From JBCBTJ01 sp964597685 (lineage in GTDB: Bacteria; Pseudomonadota; Alphaproteobacteria; Caulobacterales; Hyphomonadaceae): DNA of 7,716 nucleotides. This document shows positions 1-7,240 of this stretch, one piece after another. The notes under the pieces are model-generated. The model was not told the origin of the DNA. It made no database searches and was given only the letters and a program-made list of their open reading frames with translations. The stretch covers positions 1 to 7,716 of the forward strand of contig CAZQZC010000133.1 of the NCBI GenBank assembly GCA_964597685.1, given 5' to 3'. The translations under genes were made by a program, and so were the position numbers. How positions within the stretch are numbered: position 1 is the stretch's first letter; each line of letters opens with the position of its first letter.

Positions 1-265
1 TTGAGTCTTCCGCTGTCGAATAGCCCGCATACTGACGGATCGTCCACGGACGTTGGGCGTACATGGTTGGATTCGGCCCCCGGCCGAAGGGCGCCAGGCC
101 GGGGAAGTCGTCGAGATGGTCCAGCCCCGCCGTATCCGCTGCGGAATAGGACGTCTTCACCCCAATCCCCTCCGGCGTCGTCCAGAGCGCGCCTTGCTGC
201 GCGGAGCCGCTGGCGACGCGGGGACGGCCGAGGTCGAGGTCTGCGAAATTGGGGAACGTCGTCAT
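1..265 (-). CDS. mutB: Methylmalonyl-CoA mutase large (catalytic) subunit, N-terminal 88 codons, cut by window edge
   Basis: The large subunit binds adenosylcobalamin and interconverts (R)-methylmalonyl-CoA and succinyl-CoA in the cytoplasm, feeding propionate carbon into the TCA cycle. Only the N-terminus is present: the frame is open from the ATG at 265 to base 1. Family hallmarks seen are PEGIGVK (residues 31-37), AGLDHLDDFPG (46-56), RGPNPTMY (62-69) and RPWTIRQYAGYSTAE (72-86). This last block lines the substrate channel in the family; Arg72 and Tyr79 should match the active-site Arg and Tyr numbered 82 and 89 in the Propionibacterium enzyme (numbering from memory). The start is supported by AAGGG (272-276) six bases upstream, which overlaps the stop codon of the preceding gene, so translation is probably coupled. 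It is the third gene of a mutA, Uma2, mutB unit. The symbol scpA is also used for this gene. The cobalamin-binding domain lies outside the window. Confidence 0.93.
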   Translation of the reverse strand, partial: MTTFPNFADLDLGRPRVASGSAQQGALWTTPEGIGVKTSYSAADTAGLDHLDDFPGLAPFGRGPNPTMYAQRPWTIRQYAGYSTAEDS

Positions 266-271
266 GTCGAG

Positions 272-276
272 CCCTT
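272..276 (-). promoter_or_regulatory. Shine-Dalgarno of mutB overlapping the upstream stop codon
   Basis: Read on the minus strand, AAGGG lies six bases before the mutB ATG. Its first two bases are the last two bases of the TAA stop of the Uma2-family gene (275-277). Ribosomes finishing that gene therefore end on the mutB binding site, the usual layout for translational coupling. Coupling itself is an inference. Confidence 0.6.
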
Positions 277-886
277 AGAAATCCAAATCTGTCAGTTTCA
301 GCGCCAGCGTATCCAGGAAGCGCGGCGTCAGCGCCTCGGTCTCGCTGCGGCGGTCTTCGACGCTCCAGCGCCCGTCGTCTCGTGGTTCAGCGAAGAGGTG
401 CGCGACGCGGTTGTGAGCGTCGAGCACCCAATACTCATTGACGCCGTTGCGGGCGTAGAGCGGCTTCTTGATGCGCAGATCCTTGGCGATCGTTGAATCG
501 GCGATCTCCACGATGATTCTGCAATCGGGCCCGCGCACGTCTTTGGGCTGGATGTTTAGCGGATGGATCAGAATATCCGGCTCCGGCGCCGAGCCGTCCT
601 CGATGAACAAGGAGGGTTCGACGGCGAATTCATACTCTGTTGTCGCGATGATCGGCGCCCAACGGCGAATGAGCCGCCGTTTCCAGATCGCATGCCGGTT
701 ATGCTCAGCGTTCATGGGAACAAGCTCTCCCTCGAGCAATTCGAGCTTCTCGTCGTCGTCGAGGATGCCCGCAGCCTCCATGGCGAGGTAGTCGGCGGTG
801 GAGATGAAGCGGCGCTTCACGCCGTCGGCGCCCTGCGTGGTGCGGGTGTGGTAGCGCTCTTGGGGGATGGGCGATCCGTCGTCCAT
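275..886 (-). CDS. Uma2-family PD-(D/E)XK nuclease-fold protein (DUF820 type)
   Basis: This 203-residue protein belongs to the Uma2 family, annotated as putative restriction endonucleases (PF05685), whose biological role is generally unknown. The core is clear: ADYLAME (31-37), LELLEGELVPM (48-58), a PEPDILI strand (101-107), IIVEIADST (124-132), and KKPLYARNGVNEYWVLD (140-156). Candidate metal and catalytic residues are Asp104, Glu127 and Lys140 or Lys141, so the nuclease centre looks intact. The length is normal, though the first 26 residues precede the usual family start; a GTG at codon 23 is an alternative start. No signal peptide or membrane segment is seen. It lies 38 bases after mutA and nine bases before mutB, between two subunits of one enzyme. 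Its C-terminal codons (AAA, ACA, GAT, TTG) look less GC-biased than its neighbours, which is compatible with acquisition. Nothing links it by sequence to mutase function. Confidence 0.88.
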   Translation of the reverse strand: MDDGSPIPQERYHTRTTQGADGVKRRFISTADYLAMEAAGILDDDEKLELLEGELVPMNAEHNRHAIWKRRLIRRWAPIIATTEYEFAVEPSLFIEDGSAPEPDILIHPLNIQPKDVRGPDCRIIVEIADSTIAKDLRIKKPLYARNGVNEYWVLDAHNRVAHLFAEPRDDGRWSVEDRRSETEALTPRFLDTLALKLTDLDF

Positions 887-924
887 GATCCTAGCTTACC
901 ATCCGCACTGGTGTTCGCCCAAGT

Positions 925-2877
925 TCACAGCCCAAGCTCGGCGTGAGCGAGCTCCAGCGCGGCGACCACGTCCACCCCGATGTGGATGAAACTGTCGACG
1001 CCCGCCCCGCGCCAGGCCGTTTCATGGTCGCCCGGCCGGCCCGCCAGGTAGAGCCGTTGGACGCCGGCCGCCTTCAGCGCCGTGGCCGCGCCGATTGCGT
1101 CCTCGGCGTAGCGCGCGTCCGCGCCGCAGAGCACGGCGAGCCTGCAGCCCGACGCGCTGAAGGCCGCAGCCAACTCAGCCGGACTGCTCGGCGTCACAGG
1201 CGCGGTCTTGGCCTCGATCCCACCGGCGGCGAAGAAGTTCCGCGCGTAATCGACGCGCGCAGTATGTTCGGCGAGCGGGCCGAGCGTGGCCAGGAAGACC
1301 GAAGGCCGCGCCCCTGTCTTCGCCTCCTGTGCGGATGCGTGGTCGCGCAGGCGCTCAAACGGTTCGGCCAAGCGGATGGGCCATAGCGGCTCCGCTTCGC
1401 TGTCTTCGCCTGTCGCTGGCGCGACCTCCGGCAGCAGGGCCTTCAGCCCCGCGTCCGAAACGCCGTCGCCTCCGCCGGTCCAGGAGCGCTCGGCGATAGG
1501 CGCGTCGATCTCGTTGAGAAGCGGGAACTCGCTCACCCCTGTTAGGGCGTCCTTGCGTTTGGCGATCGCTTTCATTCGCGCGGCGCGCACGGCGGCGACG
1601 CGCGCTTGGAACGCGTCCGCCATAAGGCTCGTTGCGTATCCGCCGTCCCGCTCGATCGCCTGGAACTCGGTCCAGGCGGTGAGGGCTAGATCTTCGGCGA
1701 GGGTCTCGGTGAACCAAGCGCCGCCCGCGGGGTCGGCGACCCGGCCCAAATTCGATTCTTCCTGGGCGATGATCTGCGTGTTGCGCGCGGTGCGGCGTCC
1801 CAATTCCTCGGGCAGTCCCAGGGCCTCGTTGAACGGGCGTACGGTCACGATATCCGCCCCACCCACGCCAGCCGCGAAGCAGGCGGCGGTGTTGCGCAGC
1901 ATGTTCACCCAAGGATCATAACGCGTGAGCATGCGGGCCGACGTGACCGCCTGCAGTTTCATCGGGTGAGCCTCCAGGCCGATGGCCTCCAAACAGCGCG
2001 CCCACAATCGGCGGGCGGCGCTCAGCTTGGCGATCTCCAATCCGTAATTCGGTCCGACCGCGAGGGTGAACAGGATGCGCGGCGCGGCGTCGCCCGGCGC
2101 AAGGCCCGCGGCGCCCAGGCGCCGCAGCGTGTCGACGCCGCCGGCGATGAGCGCTGCAAGCTCCTGCGCCTCCGAGCCGCCGGCTTCGTGCACCATCCGG
2201 GCGTCGACCCGCAGGGTTGTGGCATGCGGAAAGCGAGCCGAAAGCGCCCCATCCAAGGCGGCGGCCCGTGCAAGAGCGCTCTCCAAGCCGCCGTCGACCA
2301 TGCCTAATCGTGCGAGACTCCCGATGGGGTCGATGTTGAACGCGAGCTTCTGAGCGTCGGGCTCAGCCTGACGCTCGGCCCACAAGGCGAGCAGGGCCGC
2401 CGCGCGCGTTCCCGTTCCGCCGCCATGGTCGAGCGCCACGGTCGCGATGTCGGCCCGGACGCCGCCAAGCGCCGCGTCGAAATCCGTCGCTTCGCAGATT
2501 GCGCATCCCGCCTCGCCCGAGCAATCGAGTTTGATCTCGATCGAACTGACGCCACGCTCCAAGTCGCGCAGGATCTCGGAATTGGTCGCGGCGGGATCCG
2601 GATGGGTGAAGGATTGCCGAATATCCCATGGAAGGTGCGGGTCCCGCGCGGCGGCGGCCCCCCGCAGATACGGCGCCTCGCCGGGGTGTCCGCGGGGATC
2701 TTCGCTCGCTGGCCAGTCTGTCTCGCGGTAAAGCGCTTTGATCGCCGCGCCGCCAGGCTGCGTGCGCGTCAGCGATTCCGGGGGGCGTCCCTTCAGGGCG
2801 GCCTTGGCGGCTTCGGTCCAGGACGCTTCGTCGGAGCCGTCGAAACCGGCGCTCAATTGCAGAAGATCGTCAGCCAT
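925..2877 (-). CDS. mutA: Methylmalonyl-CoA mutase small (non-catalytic) subunit
   Basis: This 650-residue protein is the small partner of the heterodimeric, adenosylcobalamin-dependent methylmalonyl-CoA mutase. It supports the catalytic large subunit but does not itself bind the cofactor in characterised enzymes. The N-terminal substrate-barrel region shows PYLRG (69-73) and WDIRQ (84-88), degenerate counterparts of the RGP and WTIRQ motifs of the large subunit. The barrel continues through conserved ARNTQIIAQEE and ADPAGGAWF stretches. Residues about 525-648 form a cobalamin-domain-like fold (SVFLATLGPLAEH, then NFFAAGG at 547-553). The Asp-x-His-x-x-Gly motif that supplies the lower cobalt ligand is absent, which identifies the small subunit. 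The ATG at 2877 is preceded by GAGAGGA with about five bases of spacing. It is the first gene of the leftward unit and is divergent from the M16 peptidase gene. Confidence 0.95.
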   Translation of the reverse strand: MADDLLQLSAGFDGSDEASWTEAAKAALKGRPPESLTRTQPGGAAIKALYRETDWPASEDPRGHPGEAPYLRGAAAARDPHLPWDIRQSFTHPDPAATNSEILRDLERGVSSIEIKLDCSGEAGCAICEATDFDAALGGVRADIATVALDHGGGTGTRAAALLALWAERQAEPDAQKLAFNIDPIGSLARLGMVDGGLESALARAAALDGALSARFPHATTLRVDARMVHEAGGSEAQELAALIAGGVDTLRRLGAAGLAPGDAAPRILFTLAVGPNYGLEIAKLSAARRLWARCLEAIGLEAHPMKLQAVTSARMLTRYDPWVNMLRNTAACFAAGVGGADIVTVRPFNEALGLPEELGRRTARNTQIIAQEESNLGRVADPAGGAWFTETLAEDLALTAWTEFQAIERDGGYATSLMADAFQARVAAVRAARMKAIAKRKDALTGVSEFPLLNEIDAPIAERSWTGGGDGVSDAGLKALLPEVAPATGEDSEAEPLWPIRLAEPFERLRDHASAQEAKTGARPSVFLATLGPLAEHTARVDYARNFFAAGGIEAKTAPVTPSSPAELAAAFSASGCRLAVLCGADARYAEDAIGAATALKAAGVQRLYLAGRPGDHETAWRGAGVDSFIHIGVDVVAALELAHAELGL

Positions 2878-3033
2878 TCGGGTCCTCTCGCTCGCACGGG
2901 CTTGAAAAGGGCGTACTCGCGCGCGTCGTCAAGGGTGAAGGACGAGGACTGCGCCGTCTGTTGCCCGCGCGACGGCCCGCCTTTACCCTCATTTTCGAAG
3001 TATGTCGGATCCAATGTCGAGGGCGGGACGGCC
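2878..3033. promoter_or_regulatory. Divergent intergenic region between mutA and the M16 peptidase gene
   Basis: These 156 bases lie between two divergently transcribed genes and must hold their promoters unless distant start sites are used. On the minus strand, CTTGACG (TTGACG at 2927-2932) resembles a -35 element for mutA, but no good -10 hexamer is seen at normal spacing. On the plus strand, TTGCCC (2961-2966) and TTTACC (2982-2987) are only weak candidates. The ribosome binding sites are GAGAGGA for mutA and GAGGG (3019-3023) for the peptidase. No small gene and no obvious operator palindrome were seen. The promoter assignments are weak; the divergent layout is certain. Confidence 0.4.
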
Positions 3034-5931
3034 ATGATGTCATATCGCAATATTTCATGCGCGGCGGCGGGGTTTGCTGGATTGCTCGCAGCAGCCTGCA
3101 CAGCCGCGGCGCCTGTGGACGCGCCGGCGGTATCCGCCGTGGAGGCGGCCTCTGACGTTCAGTCCGCCGCACCTGCGTCTCTGCTGCCGTCGGAGCGTTT
3201 CACACTCGACAATGGTCTGGACGTCGTTCTCCACATAGACCGATCCGATCCCGTGGTCGCCGTCGCCTTGACGGCGCATGTCGGTTCGGCGCGGGAGAAG
3301 GAGGGCCGAACAGGCTTTGCACACCTGTTCGAGCATCTCCTGTTTCTCGAATCGGAAAACCTCGGCAAGGGCGGCCTCGACGCGCTCAGCGCGCGGATTG
3401 GCGGGTCGGGCGCCAACGGTTCGACCAATCGCGATCGGACGAATTACTTCCAAACGGTTCCGAACGACGCCCTGGAAAAGATGATCTGGGCTGAAGCCGA
3501 CAAGATCGGCTGGTTTATCAACACGGTCACCGAGCCCGTCCTGGCGAAGGAAAAGCAGGTCGTCAAAAACGAAAAGCGCCAGGTTGTCGATAACAGGCCC
3601 TACGGCCACACCTTCTATGTGCTGCACAAGGCGCTCTACCCCGAAGATCATCCTTACAATTGGCAGGTGATCGGATCGTTGACGGATTTGGACGCCGCCA
3701 CTTTGGACGACGTGAAGGAGTTCTTCCGCGCTTGGTACACGCCGAACAATGTGACCCTCGTGATCGCCGGCGATTTCGATCCTGCGCAAGCCAAAGCCTG
3801 GGTTGAGACATACTTCGCTGAGATCCCCCGCGGGCCGGAGATTGCGCCGATCACCGCGCCGCCGGTAACCTTGGGCGAGAGCAAATCTCTCGTCCACGAA
3901 GACAAGTTCGCGAAGCTGCCGGAGCTGACCATGGTCTGGCCGACGACGCCGCGATACCATCCAGACTCCTATGCGCTAACCGTGCTCCAGAGGCTTCTGA
4001 CCGAGGGCAAGTCCGCCCCGCTGAACCAAGTTCTGGTCGACGAAGCGCAGCTGACCGCGCAGGTCGGCGCCTCCAATTTCGAGAGCGAACTCGCCGGCGA
4101 GTTCATTCTTCAAGTGCGGGCCTTCGACGGCGTTGACTTGGATCGCGTGGCCGCGGCCTTGGATGCGGGATTCGCACGGTTCGAAGCCGACGGCGTGGGC
4201 GAGGATGCGCTGAAACGCGCCAAGATTGCAGACGAATTGGCCTTCTATGAAGGGCTCGGCGGTGTGCTGGGCAAGAGTATCAGCTTGGCGAATTATGCGA
4301 TCTTCGCAGGTGATCCGGCCTTTGTCGATGAAGATCTCGCCCGACTCCAGGCGGTGACGGCCGAAGACGTCATGCGCGTCTATGAGACTTACATCAAAGA
4401 TAAGCCGTTCGTCGCGACGAGCTTTGTTCCGGAGGGACAGCCTGACCTTGCGCTCGCCGGGGCCGATGTCGCTGAGGTCGTCATCGAACCGATCGTTTTT
4501 GGGGCCGAGGGCGCGTTCGACGCGAGCGCTCAGGCCGAGTACGAGCGCACGCCGTCAAGCTTTGACCGATCCGTCGAGCCGCCTTCGGGACCGGCGCCAA
4601 GCCTCGCCGCCCTCGACGTTTGGGAAGCCGAAACGAATGAAGGGTTGCGCGTCTTCGGGATCGAAGACGGAGAATTGCCGCTGGTCAGCTTTGAACTCGC
4701 CATCGAGGGCGGACGCTTGTTCGAGTCGCCGGCGACCGCCGGCGCGGCCAATTTGGTCGCCGACATGCTGACCCGTGGAACCGAACGACTGTCCGCGGCG
4801 GAAGTCGACGACGCGCTCGCCGAGCTTGGCGCGGAGATCGACGCGTTCGCAGGGCGGGAGGCGCTGTTCGTCTCGGGTCAAACCCTGGCGCGGAACTTCG
4901 ATGACGTTATGGCGCTGGTGCAGGAAATGCTGCTTGAGCCGCGTTTTGACGCGGACGAGTTCGCCCTCGCCAAGGCCGAGGCGCTCGACAGCGTGCGCGC
5001 CAGACGCGCCAATCCCAATGCGCTCGCGGCGCAGACTTACGCCTATGCGATCTACGGCCCCGACAGCGCGCAGGCCGTCGGGGCGCTGGGCAGTGAAACA
5101 AGCTTGGCGAACCTCGACCTTTTCGACATTCGCGCCTTTCACGGCGCCAATCTCTCGCCGCAGCTTGCGACGCTGCGCGTGGTCGGAGACGCGCCTCAGG
5201 CAAGGGTGAAGGCCGCGGCCGAGCGCTTGTCGGCGGCCTGGACCGTGCGGGATGTCGTCGTGTCCGAGGCGCCGGCGCCCAAGGCGCCCGAGCGCTCTCA
5301 AGTCCTGTTCTACGACGTGCCGGGCGCGGCCCAATCGGTGTTTTACTTCGGTCGTCCGGCGCTAAAGCGGACGGATCCGAACTATTTCGCTGCGACGGCG
5401 ATGAATTACCGCCTCGGCGGCGGTGGGTTCGCCTCCCGGCTGACCCAGGAGCTGCGCGAAGGGAAGGGCTACACGTACGGCGTTTTTTCCTCTTTTGACG
5501 CAACGTCGCGGTATGGCGACTTCGCCCTTCGCAGCGGCGTGCGCTCCAACGTGACGCTTGAGGCTGCGGCGCTGGCGCGCGACATCCTCGCCGATTACGG
5601 CGCGACATTCGACGCCGACGACCTCGACGTGACGCAGAGCTTCATCGTGAAGAGCCGGGCGCGCAGCTTCGAAAGCCTAGGCGCCAAGCTCGATATCCTG
5701 CGCGACATTAGCGATTACGGCCTTCCGTACGATTTTGTCGTGCAGGAGATTGAGACGGTTCGGGCCCTCGACGTCGCCGATATCCAGGCGCTCGCCGACG
5801 CCCAGGTGCGCCCTGAGGCCATGGTCTATGTCGTCGTCGGCGACGCTGAGACCCAGTTCGAGCGGCTGAAGGGTCTGGGCTACGGCGATCCAGTGCTGGT
5901 GAACGAGGCGGTTGACGCGCTGACCGACTAG
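3034..5931 (+). CDS. M16 family zinc metallopeptidase, two-half lipoprotein (pitrilysin/PqqL-like)
   Basis: This 965-residue secreted peptidase probably degrades peptides at the cell envelope. A signal sequence ends in LLAAAC with the lipidated Cys at 22, followed by an Ala/Pro-rich linker to about residue 50. Thr at +2 instead of Asp suggests outer-membrane sorting (inference). The first half (about 55-500) carries the inverted zinc motif HLFEH: His97, Glu100 and His101. The downstream Glu173/Glu180 pair in EKQVVKNE has the spacing expected for the third ligand. The second half starts near 530 and has lost the site: Asn573, Ala576 and Asp577 replace His, Glu, His. It keeps LREGKGYTYG with Arg808 and Tyr815, the substrate-binding pair normal for the inactive half. 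The start is the ATG at 3034, behind GAGGG (3019-3023) and directly before the signal peptide; ATG 3037 is nearly equivalent. The open frame extends upstream to 2425, but that part is antisense to mutA and is not coding. The substrate is unknown. Confidence 0.93.
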   Translation: MMSYRNISCAAAGFAGLLAAACTAAAPVDAPAVSAVEAASDVQSAAPASLLPSERFTLDNGLDVVLHIDRSDPVVAVALTAHVGSAREKEGRTGFAHLFEHLLFLESENLGKGGLDALSARIGGSGANGSTNRDRTNYFQTVPNDALEKMIWAEADKIGWFINTVTEPVLAKEKQVVKNEKRQVVDNRPYGHTFYVLHKALYPEDHPYNWQVIGSLTDLDAATLDDVKEFFRAWYTPNNVTLVIAGDFDPAQAKAWVETYFAEIPRGPEIAPITAPPVTLGESKSLVHEDKFAKLPELTMVWPTTPRYHPDSYALTVLQRLLTEGKSAPLNQVLVDEAQLTAQVGASNFESELAGEFILQVRAFDGVDLDRVAAALDAGFARFEADGVGEDALKRAKIADELAFYEGLGGVLGKSISLANYAIFAGDPAFVDEDLARLQAVTAEDVMRVYETYIKDKPFVATSFVPEGQPDLALAGADVAEVVIEPIVFGAEGAFDASAQAEYERTPSSFDRSVEPPSGPAPSLAALDVWEAETNEGLRVFGIEDGELPLVSFELAIEGGRLFESPATAGAANLVADMLTRGTERLSAAEVDDALAELGAEIDAFAGREALFVSGQTLARNFDDVMALVQEMLLEPRFDADEFALAKAEALDSVRARRANPNALAAQTYAYAIYGPDSAQAVGALGSETSLANLDLFDIRAFHGANLSPQLATLRVVGDAPQARVKAAAERLSAAWTVRDVVVSEAPAPKAPERSQVLFYDVPGAAQSVFYFGRPALKRTDPNYFAATAMNYRLGGGGFASRLTQELREGKGYTYGVFSSFDATSRYGDFALRSGVRSNVTLEAAALARDILADYGATFDADDLDVTQSFIVKSRARSFESLGAKLDILRDISDYGLPYDFVVQEIETVRALDVADIQALADAQVRPEAMVYVVVGDAETQFERLKGLGYGDPVLVNEAVDALTD

Positions 5932-5937
5932 CACCGC

Positions 5938-5966
5938 TTGACAGCGGCTGCCTCCGGTCTGATATT
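5938..5966 (+). promoter_or_regulatory. Sigma70-like promoter upstream of the small uncharacterised gene
   Basis: A perfect TTGACA (5938-5943) is followed after exactly 17 bases by GATATT (5961-5966), a four-of-six match to TATAAT. Transcription would begin near 5973, about 30 bases before the ATG at 6003. The -35 box begins seven bases after the M16 stop codon and no terminator lies between, so read-through from the peptidase gene is also possible. The hexamers are seen; activity is inferred. Confidence 0.5.
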
Positions 5967-6002
5967 GCAAGTCATTCGCAAATCTGACTGGAGCACATGG
6001 CC

Positions 6003-6221
6003 ATGTCCGCATCCCCCCTCGCAGATTGGCGCAGCCCCCGCGCGGCGGCCCTCGCAGCGGCGCAGGAACAAGCGCTCGATTGGCTGGAGACGCAATCGCG
6101 CATCGCCGCCTTCTGGCGCGATCAATTGGCCGACCTCGCCGGCGATCCCGATCTCGTCGCCGCAATCGATCGCGAGGCCGATTGGATGCACGCGACGCTT
6201 GTGCGGGTACGAAACCTCTGA
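6003..6221 (+). CDS. Small uncharacterised protein (72 aa), predicted helical
   Basis: I do not recognise a family. The 72-residue product is acidic to neutral, rich in Ala, Asp, Arg and Trp, and looks mainly alpha-helical (SPRAAALAAAQEQALDWLE, then FWRDQLADLAG, then a final helix ending in VRVRNL). It has no signal peptide, membrane segment or cysteine, so it is probably cytoplasmic. Coding is supported by strong G/C use at third positions, the GGAG Shine-Dalgarno (5990-5993) and the promoter just upstream. ATG 6003 sits nine bases after GGAG; the in-frame ATG at 5997, only three bases away, would add two residues and is less well placed. The gene lies between the M16 peptidase and the methyltransferase, with 109 bases before the latter. 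Its function cannot be deduced from the sequence. Confidence 0.7.
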   Translation: MSASPLADWRSPRAAALAAAQEQALDWLETQSRIAAFWRDQLADLAGDPDLVAAIDREADWMHATLVRVRNL

Positions 6222-6237
6222 GCGAAAAACGTCCGCC

Positions 6238-6261
6238 GCTGAGTCAACTGGCCAATTCAGC
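6238..6261 (+). other. Imperfect hairpin after the small gene
   Basis: GCTGAGT (6238-6244) can pair with ATTCAGC (6255-6261) as a seven-base stem with one G-T wobble, around a ten-base loop that contains TGGCCA. It starts 16 bases after the stop of the 72-residue gene. No T-run follows, so it is not a classical intrinsic terminator. It could attenuate transcription into the methyltransferase gene, stabilise an mRNA end, or be chance. Confidence 0.25.
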
Positions 6262-6316
6262 TGCCGCATGGCCTTGACCTTCCCCTTCCTTGGGTTAATG
6301 CGCGCTTGCACTTATC

Positions 6317-6324
6317 AAGGGAGG
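6317..6324 (+). promoter_or_regulatory. Strong Shine-Dalgarno that fixes a GTG start
   Basis: AAGGGAGG is near-perfectly complementary to the 16S anti-Shine-Dalgarno and lies six bases before GTG 6331. No comparable site precedes the upstream in-frame ATGs at 6268 and 6298. This decides the start of the methyltransferase gene. Confidence 0.8.
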
Positions 6325-6330
6325 CTGGTC

Positions 6331-7233
6331 GTGGGTGTTATCGAAACGGGCCATTGGTACTACAAGATTGAGACCGAATCTGGCGAGTTCACGCCTGGGC
6401 GCGAAATCGGCACGTTGCCAATCGTGCGGCGCTTTCTTCAGCGTATTGATTTCACCGACCAGCGCGTGCTCGACATTGGCACCCAGGAGTTTGTCACGCC
6501 GATCCTGGTGGGGCGGCGCGACCCAAAGGAGATCGTCGCTTACGATCGCCTTGACCTGTCGACGAGGTTCGATTTCCTCAAGACGTTTTATCCATCTCTC
6601 GCCAAGACGACTTATGTCCACGGTCCAGGCCTTCCGCTCAACCGCCTGAAGTCGAAATTGAAGACATCTGAAATAGATCCCGTTTTCGACGTCGTGATTT
6701 TCACCGGCGTGCTTTACCACATGCCAGACCCGATGGCCGGCCTGGCCATGGCGCGATCCTTCCTGCGCGAGGGCGGTCTCATGCTCTTCGAGACCTCGGT
6801 GTCGACAGATTCCGGCTACACAGCGGAGTTTAACGCCAGCGGCCGCCTCTATCCCGGATCGAATTACTTCCAAGTGGCGCCGAAGACGATCGACTATATG
6901 TGCCGCGCGCTTCGCATGCGCGTACTGGACGCCTTCTGGCGCGGCGAGGGGCCGCAAGTGCGCCGTCTGTTCATGGTCCTGCGCGGGGAGGCCGACGCCG
7001 TCGCCCCTGCGGAAGACAAGTGGATCCGCAAGCAATTCGTTGAGGCCGACATGCGGCCTTGGGGCCTGCAATTCAAAGAGCTTGGTGATCAAGGGCGACC
7101 GCCGGTGGCCTTCGCCGACCCCGCGCCGAACGCCGAGACGGGTGTTCTCGACGTCAACCAGTACATTCGCGATCGTGATCCGATTGAGTTCGACACCGAG
7201 TACGCGATCCTAAAACATTCTCACGAGATCTGA
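6331..7233 (+). CDS. Class I SAM-dependent methyltransferase-like protein (DUF1698/CmoB-like)
   Basis: This 300-residue cytoplasmic protein has a Rossmann-type methyltransferase core. The opening GHWYYKIETESGEFTPG (7-23) resembles the WYH-I-L-x-G-x-TPG lead-in of methyltransferases related to the tRNA wobble-uridine enzyme CmoB and to DUF1698 proteins. Motif I is VLDIGTQEF (46-54): the first glycine is kept, but the Gly usually found near position 54 (as in DIGTWDG) is Phe. The second strand ends in IVAYD, giving the usual acidic residue. FDVVIFTGVLYHMPDP (119-134) is a textbook post-core motif with a following LREGGLMLFET strand. The last 80 or so residues match no motif I know. The start is GTG 6331 because of the strong AAGGGAGG at 6317-6324; a longer frame open from 5938 is antisense-like and overlaps the 72-residue gene. 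The substrate is unknown: related proteins act on tRNA or small metabolites, or are only carboxy-SAM or SAM binders. Confidence 0.87.
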   Translation: MGVIETGHWYYKIETESGEFTPGREIGTLPIVRRFLQRIDFTDQRVLDIGTQEFVTPILVGRRDPKEIVAYDRLDLSTRFDFLKTFYPSLAKTTYVHGPGLPLNRLKSKLKTSEIDPVFDVVIFTGVLYHMPDPMAGLAMARSFLREGGLMLFETSVSTDSGYTAEFNASGRLYPGSNYFQVAPKTIDYMCRALRMRVLDAFWRGEGPQVRRLFMVLRGEADAVAPAEDKWIRKQFVEADMRPWGLQFKELGDQGRPPVAFADPAPNAETGVLDVNQYIRDRDPIEFDTEYAILKHSHEI

Positions 7234-7240
7234 CGGGATA

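Noticed and set aside
53..946. Plus-strand open frames opposite mutB and the Uma2 gene
   Set aside because: They are Arg/Pro/Ser-rich shadows of GC-biased minus-strand genes with clear family motifs.
1..2877. Restriction-modification or defence island, because a Uma2 putative restriction endonuclease is present
   Set aside because: No methyltransferase, specificity subunit or other defence gene is linked to it; its neighbours are mutase subunits. The methyltransferase at 6331 resembles CmoB/DUF1698, not DNA methylases.
2425..3033. Long N-terminal extension of the M16 peptidase frame (open from 2425)
   Set aside because: It is antisense to mutA for 450 bases, has no family similarity, and would bury the clear lipoprotein signal peptide that starts at 3034.
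4555..5608. Long minus-strand open frames of 259 and 233 residues inside the M16 gene
   Set aside because: They lie opposite the conserved second M16 half and consist of Arg-rich low-complexity sequence typical of antisense frames in GC-rich DNA.
6274..6299. Possible promoter TTGACC...GTTAAT before the methyltransferase
   Set aside because: The spacing is only 14 bases, too short for a normal sigma70 promoter, so it was not listed as a feature.
5938..6330. Extension of the methyltransferase frame upstream to 5938 (431 residues) or to the ATGs at 6268 and 6298
   Set aside because: The extension overlaps the 72-residue gene in another frame and has shadow-like composition. Only GTG 6331 has a strong Shine-Dalgarno, and the family similarity starts there.
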